Origin: Acidimicrobiaceae bacterium
Lineage (GTDB): Bacteria > Actinomycetota > Acidimicrobiia > Acidimicrobiales > RAAP-2
Length of the DNA stretch: 64,000 nucleotides
Direction: 5' to 3'
Assembly: GCA_003138895.1 (NCBI GenBank)
Contig: PLHJ01000006.1
Coordinates: 112,248-176,247, forward strand
The stretch's first letter is position 1. Each line of letters starts with the position of its first letter. Positions 52,187 to 60,702 of this stretch are shown here, in pieces. Under the pieces are notes generated by a model. The model was not told the DNA's origin. It was given only the letters and a program-made list of their open reading frames with translations, and ran no database searches. The position numbers and the translations under genes were made by a program.

Positions 52187-53020
52187 CTGAGTGAGTCGCT
52201 AGGTTCGTCGCACCAGCGAGTTCGCCGACTTCGTCGTCTCGTCCAGAAGCGTTCGCTCCGATGGAGCGAATTGGTCTGCGTCGTTGAAGGCCCCGACCTC
52301 GTGATGGCGGCCCTCGAGACGGGTGCAGAGTTCGAGGGCATTTACGTCGACGACGACGCCCACACTCGTGAGGATATTCGTGCGATTGAACAGCGAGCGA
52401 GTGGCCTTGGCGTTCGCGTTTTTGCCCTTTCACCAGGTGTATTGGAGAAAATCGCTGACGCGCAAACCCCTCAACCAGTAATCGGCGCGGTCCGATTTCG
52501 GGCCACTCAATTGGAAGAAATAGAGCCACTTGGCTGCGTTGTCGTGGCCCATGAGATGCGAGATCCTGGCAACGCTGGCACCATTATTCGTTCCGCCGAC
52601 GCGGCCGGCGCTACTGCGGTCATTTTCACGGGACGTTCCGTTGATCCCTACAACGCCAAGACCCTTCGCGCCACCGCTGGTTCGGCGTTTCATTTGCCCA
52701 TGGTGGTGGCGCCCGAGCTCTCCGATGTTGTTGCTTGGGCCCACGAAGGTCACGCACACGCGTTCGCGGCTGTCGTTCGTGGGGGAGAGAATCCTCGAGC
52801 GGTTGATCTTTCGGGTGACTGCGTGATTGTGGTTGGCAATGAAGCAACGGGACTCAGTCGTGACGACGAAACTCTGTGCGACCGAGGACTCAGTATCCCC
52901 ATGGCAGGCAAGAGTGAATCGTTGAATGCCGGTGTGGCCGCGTCGCTCTTGATGTTCGAGGCTTTGGAGCAGCGTCAAAGCGCTCTTTCTTCGAGCAATC
53001 GACCTACCATCGAGGGGTAA
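52187..53020 (+). CDS. TrmH/SpoU-family 23S rRNA 2'-O-methyltransferase, start uncertain (possibly CTG)
   Basis: A protein of 277 residues if begun at CTG 52187. The substrate-binding N-terminal domain VRRLRRLVQKRS...VCVVEGPDLV is encoded from 52187, yet the first canonical in-frame start is TTG at 52271, which cuts off the first 28 residues. The SPOUT knot has the three motifs ALLxNxGTIIRxADAxG-like (AHEMRDPGNAGTIIRSADAAG), VVGNEATGLS and SIPMAGKSESLNAGVAASLL. It methylates a ribose in rRNA or tRNA. The 3' end shares one base with the pheS start. Confidence 0.85.
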   Translation: MSESLGSSHQRVRRLRRLVQKRSLRWSELVCVVEGPDLVMAALETGAEFEGIYVDDDAHTREDIRAIEQRASGLGVRVFALSPGVLEKIADAQTPQPVIGAVRFRATQLEEIEPLGCVVVAHEMRDPGNAGTIIRSADAAGATAVIFTGRSVDPYNAKTLRATAGSAFHLPMVVAPELSDVVAWAHEGHAHAFAAVVRGGENPRAVDLSGDCVIVVGNEATGLSRDDETLCDRGLSIPMAGKSESLNAGVAASLLMFEALEQRQSALSSSNRPTIEG

Positions 53021-54093
53021 TGCCCGACCTTTCTCTCAACGATCTCGACGACCACGTACGTTCGGTACTGGAAGAAATCGCCAGACTTTCGACGATTGAC
53101 GAACTGGTGGAACGAGAGCCGACTTTGCTCGGAAAACGCTCGGAACTCCAGCAGTTACAGCGTTCGCTGGGCTCTCTCGAACTTGACGAACGAAAAACGG
53201 CGGGTGCGGCGATACAAGAAGCTCGCCGGACTCTCGAAGACGCACTGGCGAAAAAGCGAGCGGTCCTCGCCAAAGACGAGCGCGCCAAGGCCCTCGAGCG
53301 TGACCGATTGGACCTCGGTGACGTCGTGGTCACGAACGTTGTCTTGCCTCTATCCACGGGCCACGAAGGTGCGATTACCTTGACCCAGCGTGCCTTGGAA
53401 GACGTTTTTGTTGGCATGGGATTCACGGTTTCAGAAGGACCAGAAGTTGAGTCCGACTGGTACAACTTTGAGGCGCTCAACATTCCACCGGCGCACCCCG
53501 CGAGGGGGCTCTGGGACACGTTCTACGTAGATTTGGGGAGCCCAGAAACAGTGCTGCTTCGCACCCACACGTCGCCCACGCAAGTACGGTTGATGGAATC
53601 GGCTGTATCACAAAATGCACTACCTATTCATTCCGTCATGCCGGGTCGTTGCTATCGCCGCGACACGCCCGACGCCCGCCATCTCAGTACCTTCCACCAG
53701 ATTGAGGGACTCGTTGTTGACCGCGGCATCACGTTTGGTGATCTCGCGGGCATTATTGAAACCTTCACCAAGGCCTACTTCGGTCCGGCGATTGAATCAC
53801 GCCTCCGACCAGGGTATTTCCCTTTTACCGAGCCCTCGGCGGAGTTTGAAATCACCTGCACCATTTGTGGAGGGAAGGGATGTCGCACGTGTTCACAGAC
53901 CGGTTGGATCGAACTCGGTGGCTGTGGCATGTTGGACCCCGCGGTACTGCTCGCCGTTGGTATTGACCCTGATGAATGGGGTGGTTTTGCCTTTGGTTTT
54001 GGCATCGATCGCTGTGCACAAATGCGACACGAAATTGGAGACTTGCGCGCGCTCATTGAAAATGATGCTCGATTCCTAAGGCAGTTTTCGTGA
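53020..54093 (+). CDS. pheS: phenylalanyl-tRNA synthetase alpha subunit
   Basis: A 357-residue catalytic subunit. An N-terminal coiled-coil tRNA-binding arm (about 1-95) leads into the class II core with GFTVSEGPEVESDWYNFEALNIPPAHPAR, FHQIEGLVVDRG (motif 2) and GFGIDRCAQMRHEIGDLR (motif 3). The CTICGGKGCRTCSQTGW segment is normal for PheS. Overlaps pheT by four bases (GTGA). Confidence 0.97.
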   Translation: MPDLSLNDLDDHVRSVLEEIARLSTIDELVEREPTLLGKRSELQQLQRSLGSLELDERKTAGAAIQEARRTLEDALAKKRAVLAKDERAKALERDRLDLGDVVVTNVVLPLSTGHEGAITLTQRALEDVFVGMGFTVSEGPEVESDWYNFEALNIPPAHPARGLWDTFYVDLGSPETVLLRTHTSPTQVRLMESAVSQNALPIHSVMPGRCYRRDTPDARHLSTFHQIEGLVVDRGITFGDLAGIIETFTKAYFGPAIESRLRPGYFPFTEPSAEFEITCTICGGKGCRTCSQTGWIELGGCGMLDPAVLLAVGIDPDEWGGFAFGFGIDRCAQMRHEIGDLRALIENDARFLRQFS

Positions 54094-56561
54094 ACATCTC
54101 GCGCTCGTGGCTGGAAACCTTTCTCGACCTTCCCGAAAGCGTGGAGGAACTTCGAGGCGTCATGGACGATCTCGGCCTCGTGGTGGAGGGCATGCGTGTC
54201 GTGGGCGAGGGCCTTGAAAGTGTCGTCGTCGCGCGAGTTGACGAGGTGCACGCGATTGAGGGCGCTGACCGGATTCGTCGAGTGATTGTCGAAGCTGGTA
54301 CCGGTCCACTCACGATTGTCTGTGGAGCCATGAACTTCGACGTGGGCAATCGCGTGCCGCTCGCACCCGTGGGGGCAGTTCTGCCGGGCGACTTTGTCAT
54401 AAGTGAACGAAAAATGAAGGGCGTTGTTTCAAACGGCATGCTGTGTTCGGCTCGCGAACTGCAGCTGAGTGACGACCACGTCGGTCTCATGATTCTGGAC
54501 AATCTCACCGACGCCGCACCGGGCACGCCACTCGTTGAAGCGCTCGCCATCTCGCCAGACGTCATATTCGAAATATCCGTGGAAGGCAATCGTCCCGATG
54601 CTTGGAGCATCGAAGGCGTGGCTCGTGACATCGCCGCGCGACTTGGCCGAACAATTCGTACCGTGCCAATTGCCACGCCCAACGACAAGCAGCTGACGAA
54701 CGACGTCGCGAGCGCGGCAATCTCGACACCCTCGCTCTGTGGCCGACTTACGGTCTCGGTTCTCGAAAATGTTGAGGTGGGTCCCTCACCGCACTGGGTC
54801 GTGGAGCGTCTCACGTCGGCGGGCATGCGCTCGATTAACAACGTCGTTGACGCATCGAACTTTGTGATGCTGGAACTTGGTCAACCAACGCACGCCTACG
54901 ACGCACGAAACGTAGCGAAACACCACCTCGGCGTTCGCAGTGCGCGCCCGGGTGAAGTGCTCGTGACACTCGACGGTGTGGAACGTCCCTTGGCCCAGCC
55001 GGGGAGAGGGCTTGGTGACACGGGTGACGACTGCGTGATTGTTGACGGTGACGACCACGTGCTTTCGCTCGCCGGCATCATGGGCGGGGCGTCGAGCGAA
55101 ATTTCTGACGACACGACGACGGTGCTCTTTGAGTCAGCGTTCTTTGAACCCATGACGGTCGCGCGCAGTACAAAGCGACATGGCCTACGCACGGAGGGTT
55201 CCAACCGATTTGAGCGCGGGGTGGATCCCACGTTGGCCCTGCGCGCGGTGGGGCGGTTCGTGCACATATTGCAAGAGTCTTCACCGCAACTCCGCTGGCT
55301 AAAAGACCCCCTGGACGTCATGGGCGATCTTCCCTCGCGACCCGAAATCACCATCGCACCGGGTGACGTTGAAAAACTGCTCGGCACTGCAATTCCGTCG
55401 GAGCAGGTCGTTGGTCTTCTTCGCGCCATCAATTTTGACGTTCGTGAAAAGCAGCACCATCTTTACGTCACACCGTCGACCGCTCGACTCGACATCCGTG
55501 ACGGTGTGCTCGGACGAGCCGACGTGATTGAAGAGATTGCTCGGCTCTATGGCTATGGTCGACTCGAACGTCACACGCCCACCTGGCCCGAACCCGGCAG
55601 TCTTAACGCTCGCCAGCGCTTTCGACGGCTGCTTCGTAGCGCGGTCGTGGGACTGGGTTGGAACGAAGCGTGGACTCCCACGCTCGGCAACGACGCCGAT
55701 TTTGAACTTCTGTCACCCGCGAAGGCGCGCGTGCGCATCACGAATCCACTCGCCGCTGATGAGTCGGTACTTCGCTCTTCCATGATCGTTGGACTCCTGC
55801 ACGCGTGGTCAAAAAATCTGGAGCGGGGTGAAGGTGACGTGGCGCTTTTTGAAGTGGGTGTGGTCTTTGAACATCCCGCGGACGCCCTTCGCCAGCGACT
55901 GGTTCGCGGCGGAGCCGGCGGACATGAGCAATTATCGCTACCGCCGGAAAACGAACGTTTGACGGCGCTGCTGGGTCGTGCGAGCGATGACGCATCGACG
56001 GCCGTGGCCTCGTGGGAGGTGCTCGCTCGCCGACTTGGACTCCTCGACGTCGTCGTGCGTTCGCTCAATGAATCGCCCGACGGTTTTCATCCCACCAGAA
56101 GTGCCGTTCTCGAAGATCGGGGTTCGGGAGCGGTACTTGGTTACCTTGGCGAAGTTGACCCGGCGCTCGTGCAACACGTCGCGGGAGATAGCGCACGTCG
56201 CGTTGCTCTCATTGACCTCGACCTCGATGTTCTTTCGAACAGTGCACAGGCTCTTCGTCAGTCCCACCAGGTCGTCGTGCCGAGTCGTTACCCTTCGGCA
56301 CTCATGGACCTCGCCTTTGTCGTACCTAACGCTATAAACGCGCAGGACCTGCGCTTTGTACTCGCGACGAGTGATCCTCACGTTGAAGACGTGCAACTCT
56401 TTGACACCTATCGCGACGATAATTTGGGCGCCGACGTACGTTCGCTCGCCTACGCAGTGCGACTCAGTGCGAATGATCGCACTCTCAGCGACGACGACGT
56501 GGCGCGCCTACGCGAACGGTTGCTGGCGAGCGCGCAACAACTCGGCGCGGTACTTCGTTAG
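54090..56561 (+). CDS. pheT: phenylalanyl-tRNA synthetase beta subunit
   Basis: An 823-residue beta subunit with an N-terminal tRNA-binding OB fold (about 40-150), the B3/B4 editing region (about 215-375), B5 domain (about 395-480), the inactive class II core and a C-terminal FDX-ACB anticodon-binding domain (about 725-823, with PSRYPSALMDLAFVV). GTG start. The stop overlaps the convergent transporter gene's stop in TTAG. Confidence 0.97.
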   Translation: MNISRSWLETFLDLPESVEELRGVMDDLGLVVEGMRVVGEGLESVVVARVDEVHAIEGADRIRRVIVEAGTGPLTIVCGAMNFDVGNRVPLAPVGAVLPGDFVISERKMKGVVSNGMLCSARELQLSDDHVGLMILDNLTDAAPGTPLVEALAISPDVIFEISVEGNRPDAWSIEGVARDIAARLGRTIRTVPIATPNDKQLTNDVASAAISTPSLCGRLTVSVLENVEVGPSPHWVVERLTSAGMRSINNVVDASNFVMLELGQPTHAYDARNVAKHHLGVRSARPGEVLVTLDGVERPLAQPGRGLGDTGDDCVIVDGDDHVLSLAGIMGGASSEISDDTTTVLFESAFFEPMTVARSTKRHGLRTEGSNRFERGVDPTLALRAVGRFVHILQESSPQLRWLKDPLDVMGDLPSRPEITIAPGDVEKLLGTAIPSEQVVGLLRAINFDVREKQHHLYVTPSTARLDIRDGVLGRADVIEEIARLYGYGRLERHTPTWPEPGSLNARQRFRRLLRSAVVGLGWNEAWTPTLGNDADFELLSPAKARVRITNPLAADESVLRSSMIVGLLHAWSKNLERGEGDVALFEVGVVFEHPADALRQRLVRGGAGGHEQLSLPPENERLTALLGRASDDASTAVASWEVLARRLGLLDVVVRSLNESPDGFHPTRSAVLEDRGSGAVLGYLGEVDPALVQHVAGDSARRVALIDLDLDVLSNSAQALRQSHQVVVPSRYPSALMDLAFVVPNAINAQDLRFVLATSDPHVEDVQLFDTYRDDNLGADVRSLAYAVRLSANDRTLSDDDVARLRERLLASAQQLGAVLR

Positions 56562-57427
56562 AGCGTCGCGGAAACTGGCTTGGTGGTGGACGTCGCTAAG
56601 ACCGAGCCAATAACAATTAACGGAAAGCCCACGATGATGCCAACCTTTAACGGCTCGCTCAGTAAGACAATGCCCAAGATGACGGCGATGGCAGTATTCG
56701 TGTAGGTCACGACCACACTGCGAGCCGCGCCAATTTCTTGGATTAACTCAAAGAACACAATGAACGCCAATGCCGTGCAGACAATCGACAGCGTCGCAAC
56801 GCACCAAATGGTCTCCGCCGAAATGTGACTTGGAAGATGCGTACCGGCCCAGGGGAGATAGACGAGTGACACGAGCGACACTGAACCCCAAACAATTGCG
56901 GGTCCGGGAACGTGCGCCAGTTTTGTCGCCAGAATGATCGGGCCAATGGAGTAACCAACGGCCACGAGCAACATCGCCGCAACCCAGAATAAAGAGCCCC
57001 CACGAACGTCGAGACCCACGAGCAAAACAACACCGCCGGTGCCGAGCCCGAGCCCGAGCAAACGTCGAGGTCCAATCCTTTCGTCGCGTACGCGAGCTTT
57101 GTGGGCGAGAACCGAGAACAACGGCACGATGCAAACAAGCAAACTGGTGAGAGAACTCGTGAGGTGCTTTTCGGCGCTACTCATGATGTACCACGGCACA
57201 CCAAATTCAATGAAGGCAAAGGCGCCAATCCATCCCACGTGCTTGTAAACCAGTCGAAACCAGCCGCGCTTAATGATCAGCGGGGCGAGCAAGAACGCGG
57301 CCGGCAGCGTGCGTCCAAGCACCAAGGTTTCGGGGTCCAGGTGGCGAACCGCCACTCGAATGAGTAGATACGGAATGCCCCAAATAGCGCTCATGGCGAG
57401 GAACAAAAGCACCCCTTTGCGCGACAT
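56558..57427 (-). CDS. EamA/DMT-superfamily transporter
   Basis: A 289-residue membrane protein with ten predicted helices in two EamA repeats (about 5-135 and 148-280). WGIPYLLIRVAVRHLDPETLVLGRTLPAA opens repeat one, and IVLLSEPLKVGIIVGFPLIVIGSVLA closes repeat two. Such proteins export amino acids or other metabolites; the substrate is unknown. AGAGGAAG is a good Shine-Dalgarno before the ATG. Divergent from argC across 60 bases, so an amino-acid exporter role is possible but only inferred. Confidence 0.85.
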   Translation of the reverse strand: MSRKGVLLFLAMSAIWGIPYLLIRVAVRHLDPETLVLGRTLPAAFLLAPLIIKRGWFRLVYKHVGWIGAFAFIEFGVPWYIMSSAEKHLTSSLTSLLVCIVPLFSVLAHKARVRDERIGPRRLLGLGLGTGGVVLLVGLDVRGGSLFWVAAMLLVAVGYSIGPIILATKLAHVPGPAIVWGSVSLVSLVYLPWAGTHLPSHISAETIWCVATLSIVCTALAFIVFFELIQEIGAARSVVVTYTNTAIAVILGIVLLSEPLKVGIIVGFPLIVIGSVLATSTTKPVSATL

Positions 57428-57471
57428 TTAACGTCTTCCTCTCAAAAAACTTGCACTTTTATACTGCCGTA

Positions 57472-57485
57472 TGCATAAAATAGCA
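57472..57485. promoter_or_regulatory. candidate ArgR operator at the argC promoter
   Basis: TGCATAAAATAGCA is an imperfect palindrome (TGCAT and ATAGCA arms around an A/T core) resembling known ARG boxes. It covers the TAAAAT hexamer at 57476-57481 that lies 6 bases before the argC ATG, so ArgR binding here would block RNA polymerase. argR is a member of this operon. Confidence 0.5.
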
Positions 57486-57487
57486 GT

Positions 57488-58501
57488 ATGCGCACAGCGG
57501 TCGTTGGAGCATCAGGATACGCCGGTTCGGAGCTGCTTCGCATCATGGCGTCCCACGACGAATTGGAGGTCGTGCTCGCAACGGGGGAGTCAAACGCCGG
57601 CCTCGGTGTGGCTCAGCACGTTCCGGCGCTCGCGGCGGTGTATCCGAAGCTCGTTCTTTCGCCCACGGCTTCGGTACTCGAAGCCGACATCGACGTCGCG
57701 TTTCTCGCCTTGCCCCATGGCACCAGCCAGGATTTGGTGCGTTCACTGGTGGCCCGCAGAGTATTGGTCGTTGATCTTGGTGCGGATTTCCGCTTTAACG
57801 ATGCTCTGTCATACAAAACGTGGTACAAAGACGAACACCAGGCTCCGGAACTGCTCGAGAAGGCCGTCTACGCGTTGGTCGAGCGTCACCGTAGCGAAAT
57901 CACCGGCGCGACGCTGCTCGCAATTCCGGGTTGCTATCCCACGGCCACGGCCTTAGCCCTCGGGCCTTTTTTTGACGCGGACGTTGTTGAGAAAACGGGC
58001 GTGGTGGTAGACGCCCTTAGTGGCGTATCGGGCGCAGGTCGTGGGGTCAGTAACCGACTCCACTTTTCTCGCCTCGCGGGTAACGCGGAGGCGTACGGGC
58101 TGCTCGACCATCGACACACGGGGGAGATGGAAATGGAACTCGGTGCCTCGGTGCTCTTTACTCCGCACCTCATTCCGGTGGCGCGTGGCGAACTCGTCAC
58201 CGCGTACGCAACCACCAAAGGCTCACTTTCGACGGACCAAGCAATGGCGATATTGCACGAGGTCTACGACGACGAGCCCTTTGTTGTGGTGTCGGACGAT
58301 CCACCAACCCTGAAGGATCCGCTCGGCAGCAATTTGTGCTTCGTGTCCGCTCGCGTCGACACGCGCACTGGATGGTTAGTAGCGATGAGTTCGATTGACA
58401 ATTTGGTAAAGGGTGCGGCCGGACAAGCCGTGCAGGCCTTCAACGTCGCACGAGGGCTGGACGAAACAATGGGTCTCTCTCGAACGGGGCTAACGCCATG
58501 A
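57488..58501 (+). CDS. argC: N-acetyl-gamma-glutamyl-phosphate reductase
   Basis: A 337-residue NADPH-dependent reductase, third step of arginine synthesis. The Rossmann start is VVGASGYAGSELLRI, the catalytic Cys149 lies in IPGCYPTATAL, and PHLIPVARGELVTAYA is conserved. The ATG is predicted leaderless. The first gene of the arg operon; overlaps argB by four bases (ATGA). argJ, which usually follows, is absent. Confidence 0.96.
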   Translation: MRTAVVGASGYAGSELLRIMASHDELEVVLATGESNAGLGVAQHVPALAAVYPKLVLSPTASVLEADIDVAFLALPHGTSQDLVRSLVARRVLVVDLGADFRFNDALSYKTWYKDEHQAPELLEKAVYALVERHRSEITGATLLAIPGCYPTATALALGPFFDADVVEKTGVVVDALSGVSGAGRGVSNRLHFSRLAGNAEAYGLLDHRHTGEMEMELGASVLFTPHLIPVARGELVTAYATTKGSLSTDQAMAILHEVYDDEPFVVVSDDPPTLKDPLGSNLCFVSARVDTRTGWLVAMSSIDNLVKGAAGQAVQAFNVARGLDETMGLSRTGLTP

Positions 58502-59289
58502 ATCGTCGACTCGTCGTCAAACTTGGCGGTCACGCTCTCGATGCGGCCGTCTCCGCATCGTCGCTTACTGATTTGGCGACGGATCTGCACGAAGCAAGGG
58601 CCGATGGTTGGAACGTTGCTCTCGTGCACGGTGGTGGCCCTCACATCAATGATCTCTTGTCACGACTCGAGGTGACGTCGTCGTTCGTGGACGGACTTCG
58701 AGTCACGAGCAACGAAGTCTTGGAAGGCGTCGCCATGGCCCTTGGTTACGTGAACCAATTGCTCGTCGCCGGGCTCGGTGCCGCGGGCGTAGCGGTCGTT
58801 GGTGTCTCGGGTGTCGACGGTGGCCTGTTTCGCTCGCATCCACTTGGTGAAGCCTGGCAGCGCGCGGGCGTTACTCCAAAGGTAAATACGACCGTCGTGG
58901 AGTCCTTGTGGGTGGATGGCTACGTGCCGGTCATTTCACCCGTTTCTTTGGCCGACGACGGGGGACTGCTTAACTGCAACGCCGATGCCGTCGCTGGCGC
59001 ACTCGCTGGTGCGCTCGGTGCACAGACGCTCGTGTTGCTCAGCGACGTCGATCAGTTGCGTGCTAATCCCGACGATCCATCGACGGGTATTGCCACGATT
59101 GGGCGCAGCGAGCTCCGTGATTTGATGGCTGGCGAAGAGGTGCGCGACGGCATGCGACCAAAAATGCGGGCTGCCCTTGACGCCCTGGACGCGGGCGCAA
59201 CCAACGTCGTGCTCGGCAATGGTTCGAGTTCGCACGCTCTGGGCAAGATCCTTCGAGGCGAACAAAAGGTAACGAAGGTACTCGCGTGA
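58498..59289 (+). CDS. argB: acetylglutamate kinase
   Basis: A 263-residue amino-acid kinase phosphorylating N-acetylglutamate. VKLGGHALD and LVHGGGPHINDLLSRL bind ATP phosphates, LLNCNADAVAGALAGALGA is conserved, and LSDVDQLRANPDDPST closes the nucleotide site. At 263 residues it lacks the N-terminal helix found in arginine-inhibited hexameric NAGKs, so feedback inhibition may be weak. Overlaps argF by four bases; argD, which usually follows, is absent. Confidence 0.93.
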   Translation: MNRRLVVKLGGHALDAAVSASSLTDLATDLHEARADGWNVALVHGGGPHINDLLSRLEVTSSFVDGLRVTSNEVLEGVAMALGYVNQLLVAGLGAAGVAVVGVSGVDGGLFRSHPLGEAWQRAGVTPKVNTTVVESLWVDGYVPVISPVSLADDGGLLNCNADAVAGALAGALGAQTLVLLSDVDQLRANPDDPSTGIATIGRSELRDLMAGEEVRDGMRPKMRAALDALDAGATNVVLGNGSSSHALGKILRGEQKVTKVLA

Positions 59290-60215
59290 GCCGACACTTT
59301 TTGACCATTGAAGAGCTGAGCAATCTCGATCTACGTACGATTTACACGCTCGCGCTGGCCGACGTGGCGTGGCCGCCCTACCACGAAGAGGGCGTGGCGT
59401 TGCTTTTTGAACGACCGAGTCTTCGCACGCGCTCGGCGAGTATTGCGGCCGTGCACCAGTTGGGTGGCTACTGCGCGATGTTTGGCGCGGACGAAATTGG
59501 TCTCGACGTACGAGAGTCCGCTGAAGACGTCGCTCGAACGTTGGTGCAGTCGTTTTCGACGGCCGCGTGTCGGGTGAAGAACCATGAAGCGTTTGCCCGG
59601 ATGCGAAGTGCCACCGACGAATCACTTCGTCTCGTGAACCTTCTCAGCGATCAGGCGCATCCCACGCAAGCGGTCGCTGACGTCTTGACGCTCGCGGAAT
59701 ATTTTTGTCGCGGTGACGTCGCTCAACTACGCGGACTTCGCGTGGCCTACGTTGGCGACGCCACCAACGTGACACGAAGTTTGGCGGTGGCGCTTCTTCG
59801 ACTCGGCGTGGACGTCAGTGTTGGTGCGCCCGACGGCTATCAATTAACGCCGACGACGATTGAATCACCCTTGCACGATTTTGGTGCCGACGCCGGTACG
59901 CTTTCGCTCTTCGATTCGGCGAACGAAGCGGTTCAAGACGCCGACGCGGTGTATACCGACGCGTGGGTGTCCATGGGTTTTGAAGAGGAAACAGCGAAAC
60001 GGCGAGCTGATCTGTCGTCGTTTCGAGTGGACGAGGCACTGATGAAGTCAGCGGGGAAGGGGGCGGTGTTACTGCATTGCCTGCCCGCGCACCGTGGTGA
60101 CGAAATTACCGACGACGTGCTCGATAGTGAGTCGAGTTTGGTATGGCGACAGGTCTTTCATCGTCGAACGGCGATGCTCGGCGTTCTGCGCTGGCTAAAG
60201 GGAGAAGAATTGTGA
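59286..60215 (+). CDS. argF: ornithine carbamoyltransferase with variant phosphate loop
   Basis: A 309-residue carbamoyltransferase. The carbamoyl-phosphate loop, STRTR or SARTR in most enzymes, reads Ser45-Leu-Arg-Thr-Arg49. HPCQ, usual for ornithine enzymes, reads His125-Pro-Thr-Gln128. The ornithine-side HCLPAHRGDE at 264-273 is intact, with Cys265. I therefore keep the OTC call; acetylornithine carbamoyltransferases, which also vary at the loop, usually lack that HCLPAHRG. Overlaps argB and argR by four bases each. Confidence 0.88.
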   Translation: MSRHFLTIEELSNLDLRTIYTLALADVAWPPYHEEGVALLFERPSLRTRSASIAAVHQLGGYCAMFGADEIGLDVRESAEDVARTLVQSFSTAACRVKNHEAFARMRSATDESLRLVNLLSDQAHPTQAVADVLTLAEYFCRGDVAQLRGLRVAYVGDATNVTRSLAVALLRLGVDVSVGAPDGYQLTPTTIESPLHDFGADAGTLSLFDSANEAVQDADAVYTDAWVSMGFEEETAKRRADLSSFRVDEALMKSAGKGAVLLHCLPAHRGDEITDDVLDSESSLVWRQVFHRRTAMLGVLRWLKGEEL

Positions 60216-60700
60216 CCAAGAATCAGCGACAACATCGCATCACCGAATTACTGAACTCGTCGGTGATTTCAACGGCCGCCCAACTGGTGGCTCTTTTGCA
60301 AGCAGAAGGTATTTCGGCAACGCAGGCCACGGTGACCCGTGACCTCCAAGAACTGGGTTCCGTGAAGATTCGTAACGACGACGGTGTTCGACAGTTGACG
60401 CTCGCGACGTCGCCCGTGCACAGTCCCGGGGTTAGTGAACACCTTCGACGCATGATGGGAGAATGGGCCCTGACGGTTGAATTGTCGAGCAATATCGTGG
60501 TTATTCGAACGCCGCCGGGTTGTGCGCACGTGGTGGCTTCCGCTCTTGATCGAAGCGCGCTTGGGGGAGTGCTCGGATGCGTTGCGGGCGACGACACGAT
60601 CATTGTGATTGCGAGTTTTGAACGCGGAGGAGCATCGCTAGCCAAGGAGCTACGAGCGATGGCTGGGTTTTCCAGCTCCAACAAGAAGAAGGGAATGTAG
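60212..60700 (+). CDS. argR: arginine repressor ArgR
   Basis: A 162-residue regulator. The winged-helix N domain has TVTRDLQELGSVKI as its recognition region, and the C domain has the trimer and arginine-binding TPPGCAHVVASALDRS and VAGDDTIIVIA segments. It represses arginine genes when arginine is high, with the candidate operator before argC. GTG start overlaps the argF stop; an open reading from 60143 lies inside argF. Confidence 0.95.
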   Translation: MTKNQRQHRITELLNSSVISTAAQLVALLQAEGISATQATVTRDLQELGSVKIRNDDGVRQLTLATSPVHSPGVSEHLRRMMGEWALTVELSSNIVVIRTPPGCAHVVASALDRSALGGVLGCVAGDDTIIVIASFERGGASLAKELRAMAGFSSSNKKKGM

Positions 60701-60702
60701 CA

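Noticed and set aside
59286..60215. ArgF as acetylornithine carbamoyltransferase
   Set aside because: The variant loop is suggestive, but the intact HCLPAHRG motif fits ornithine enzymes better.
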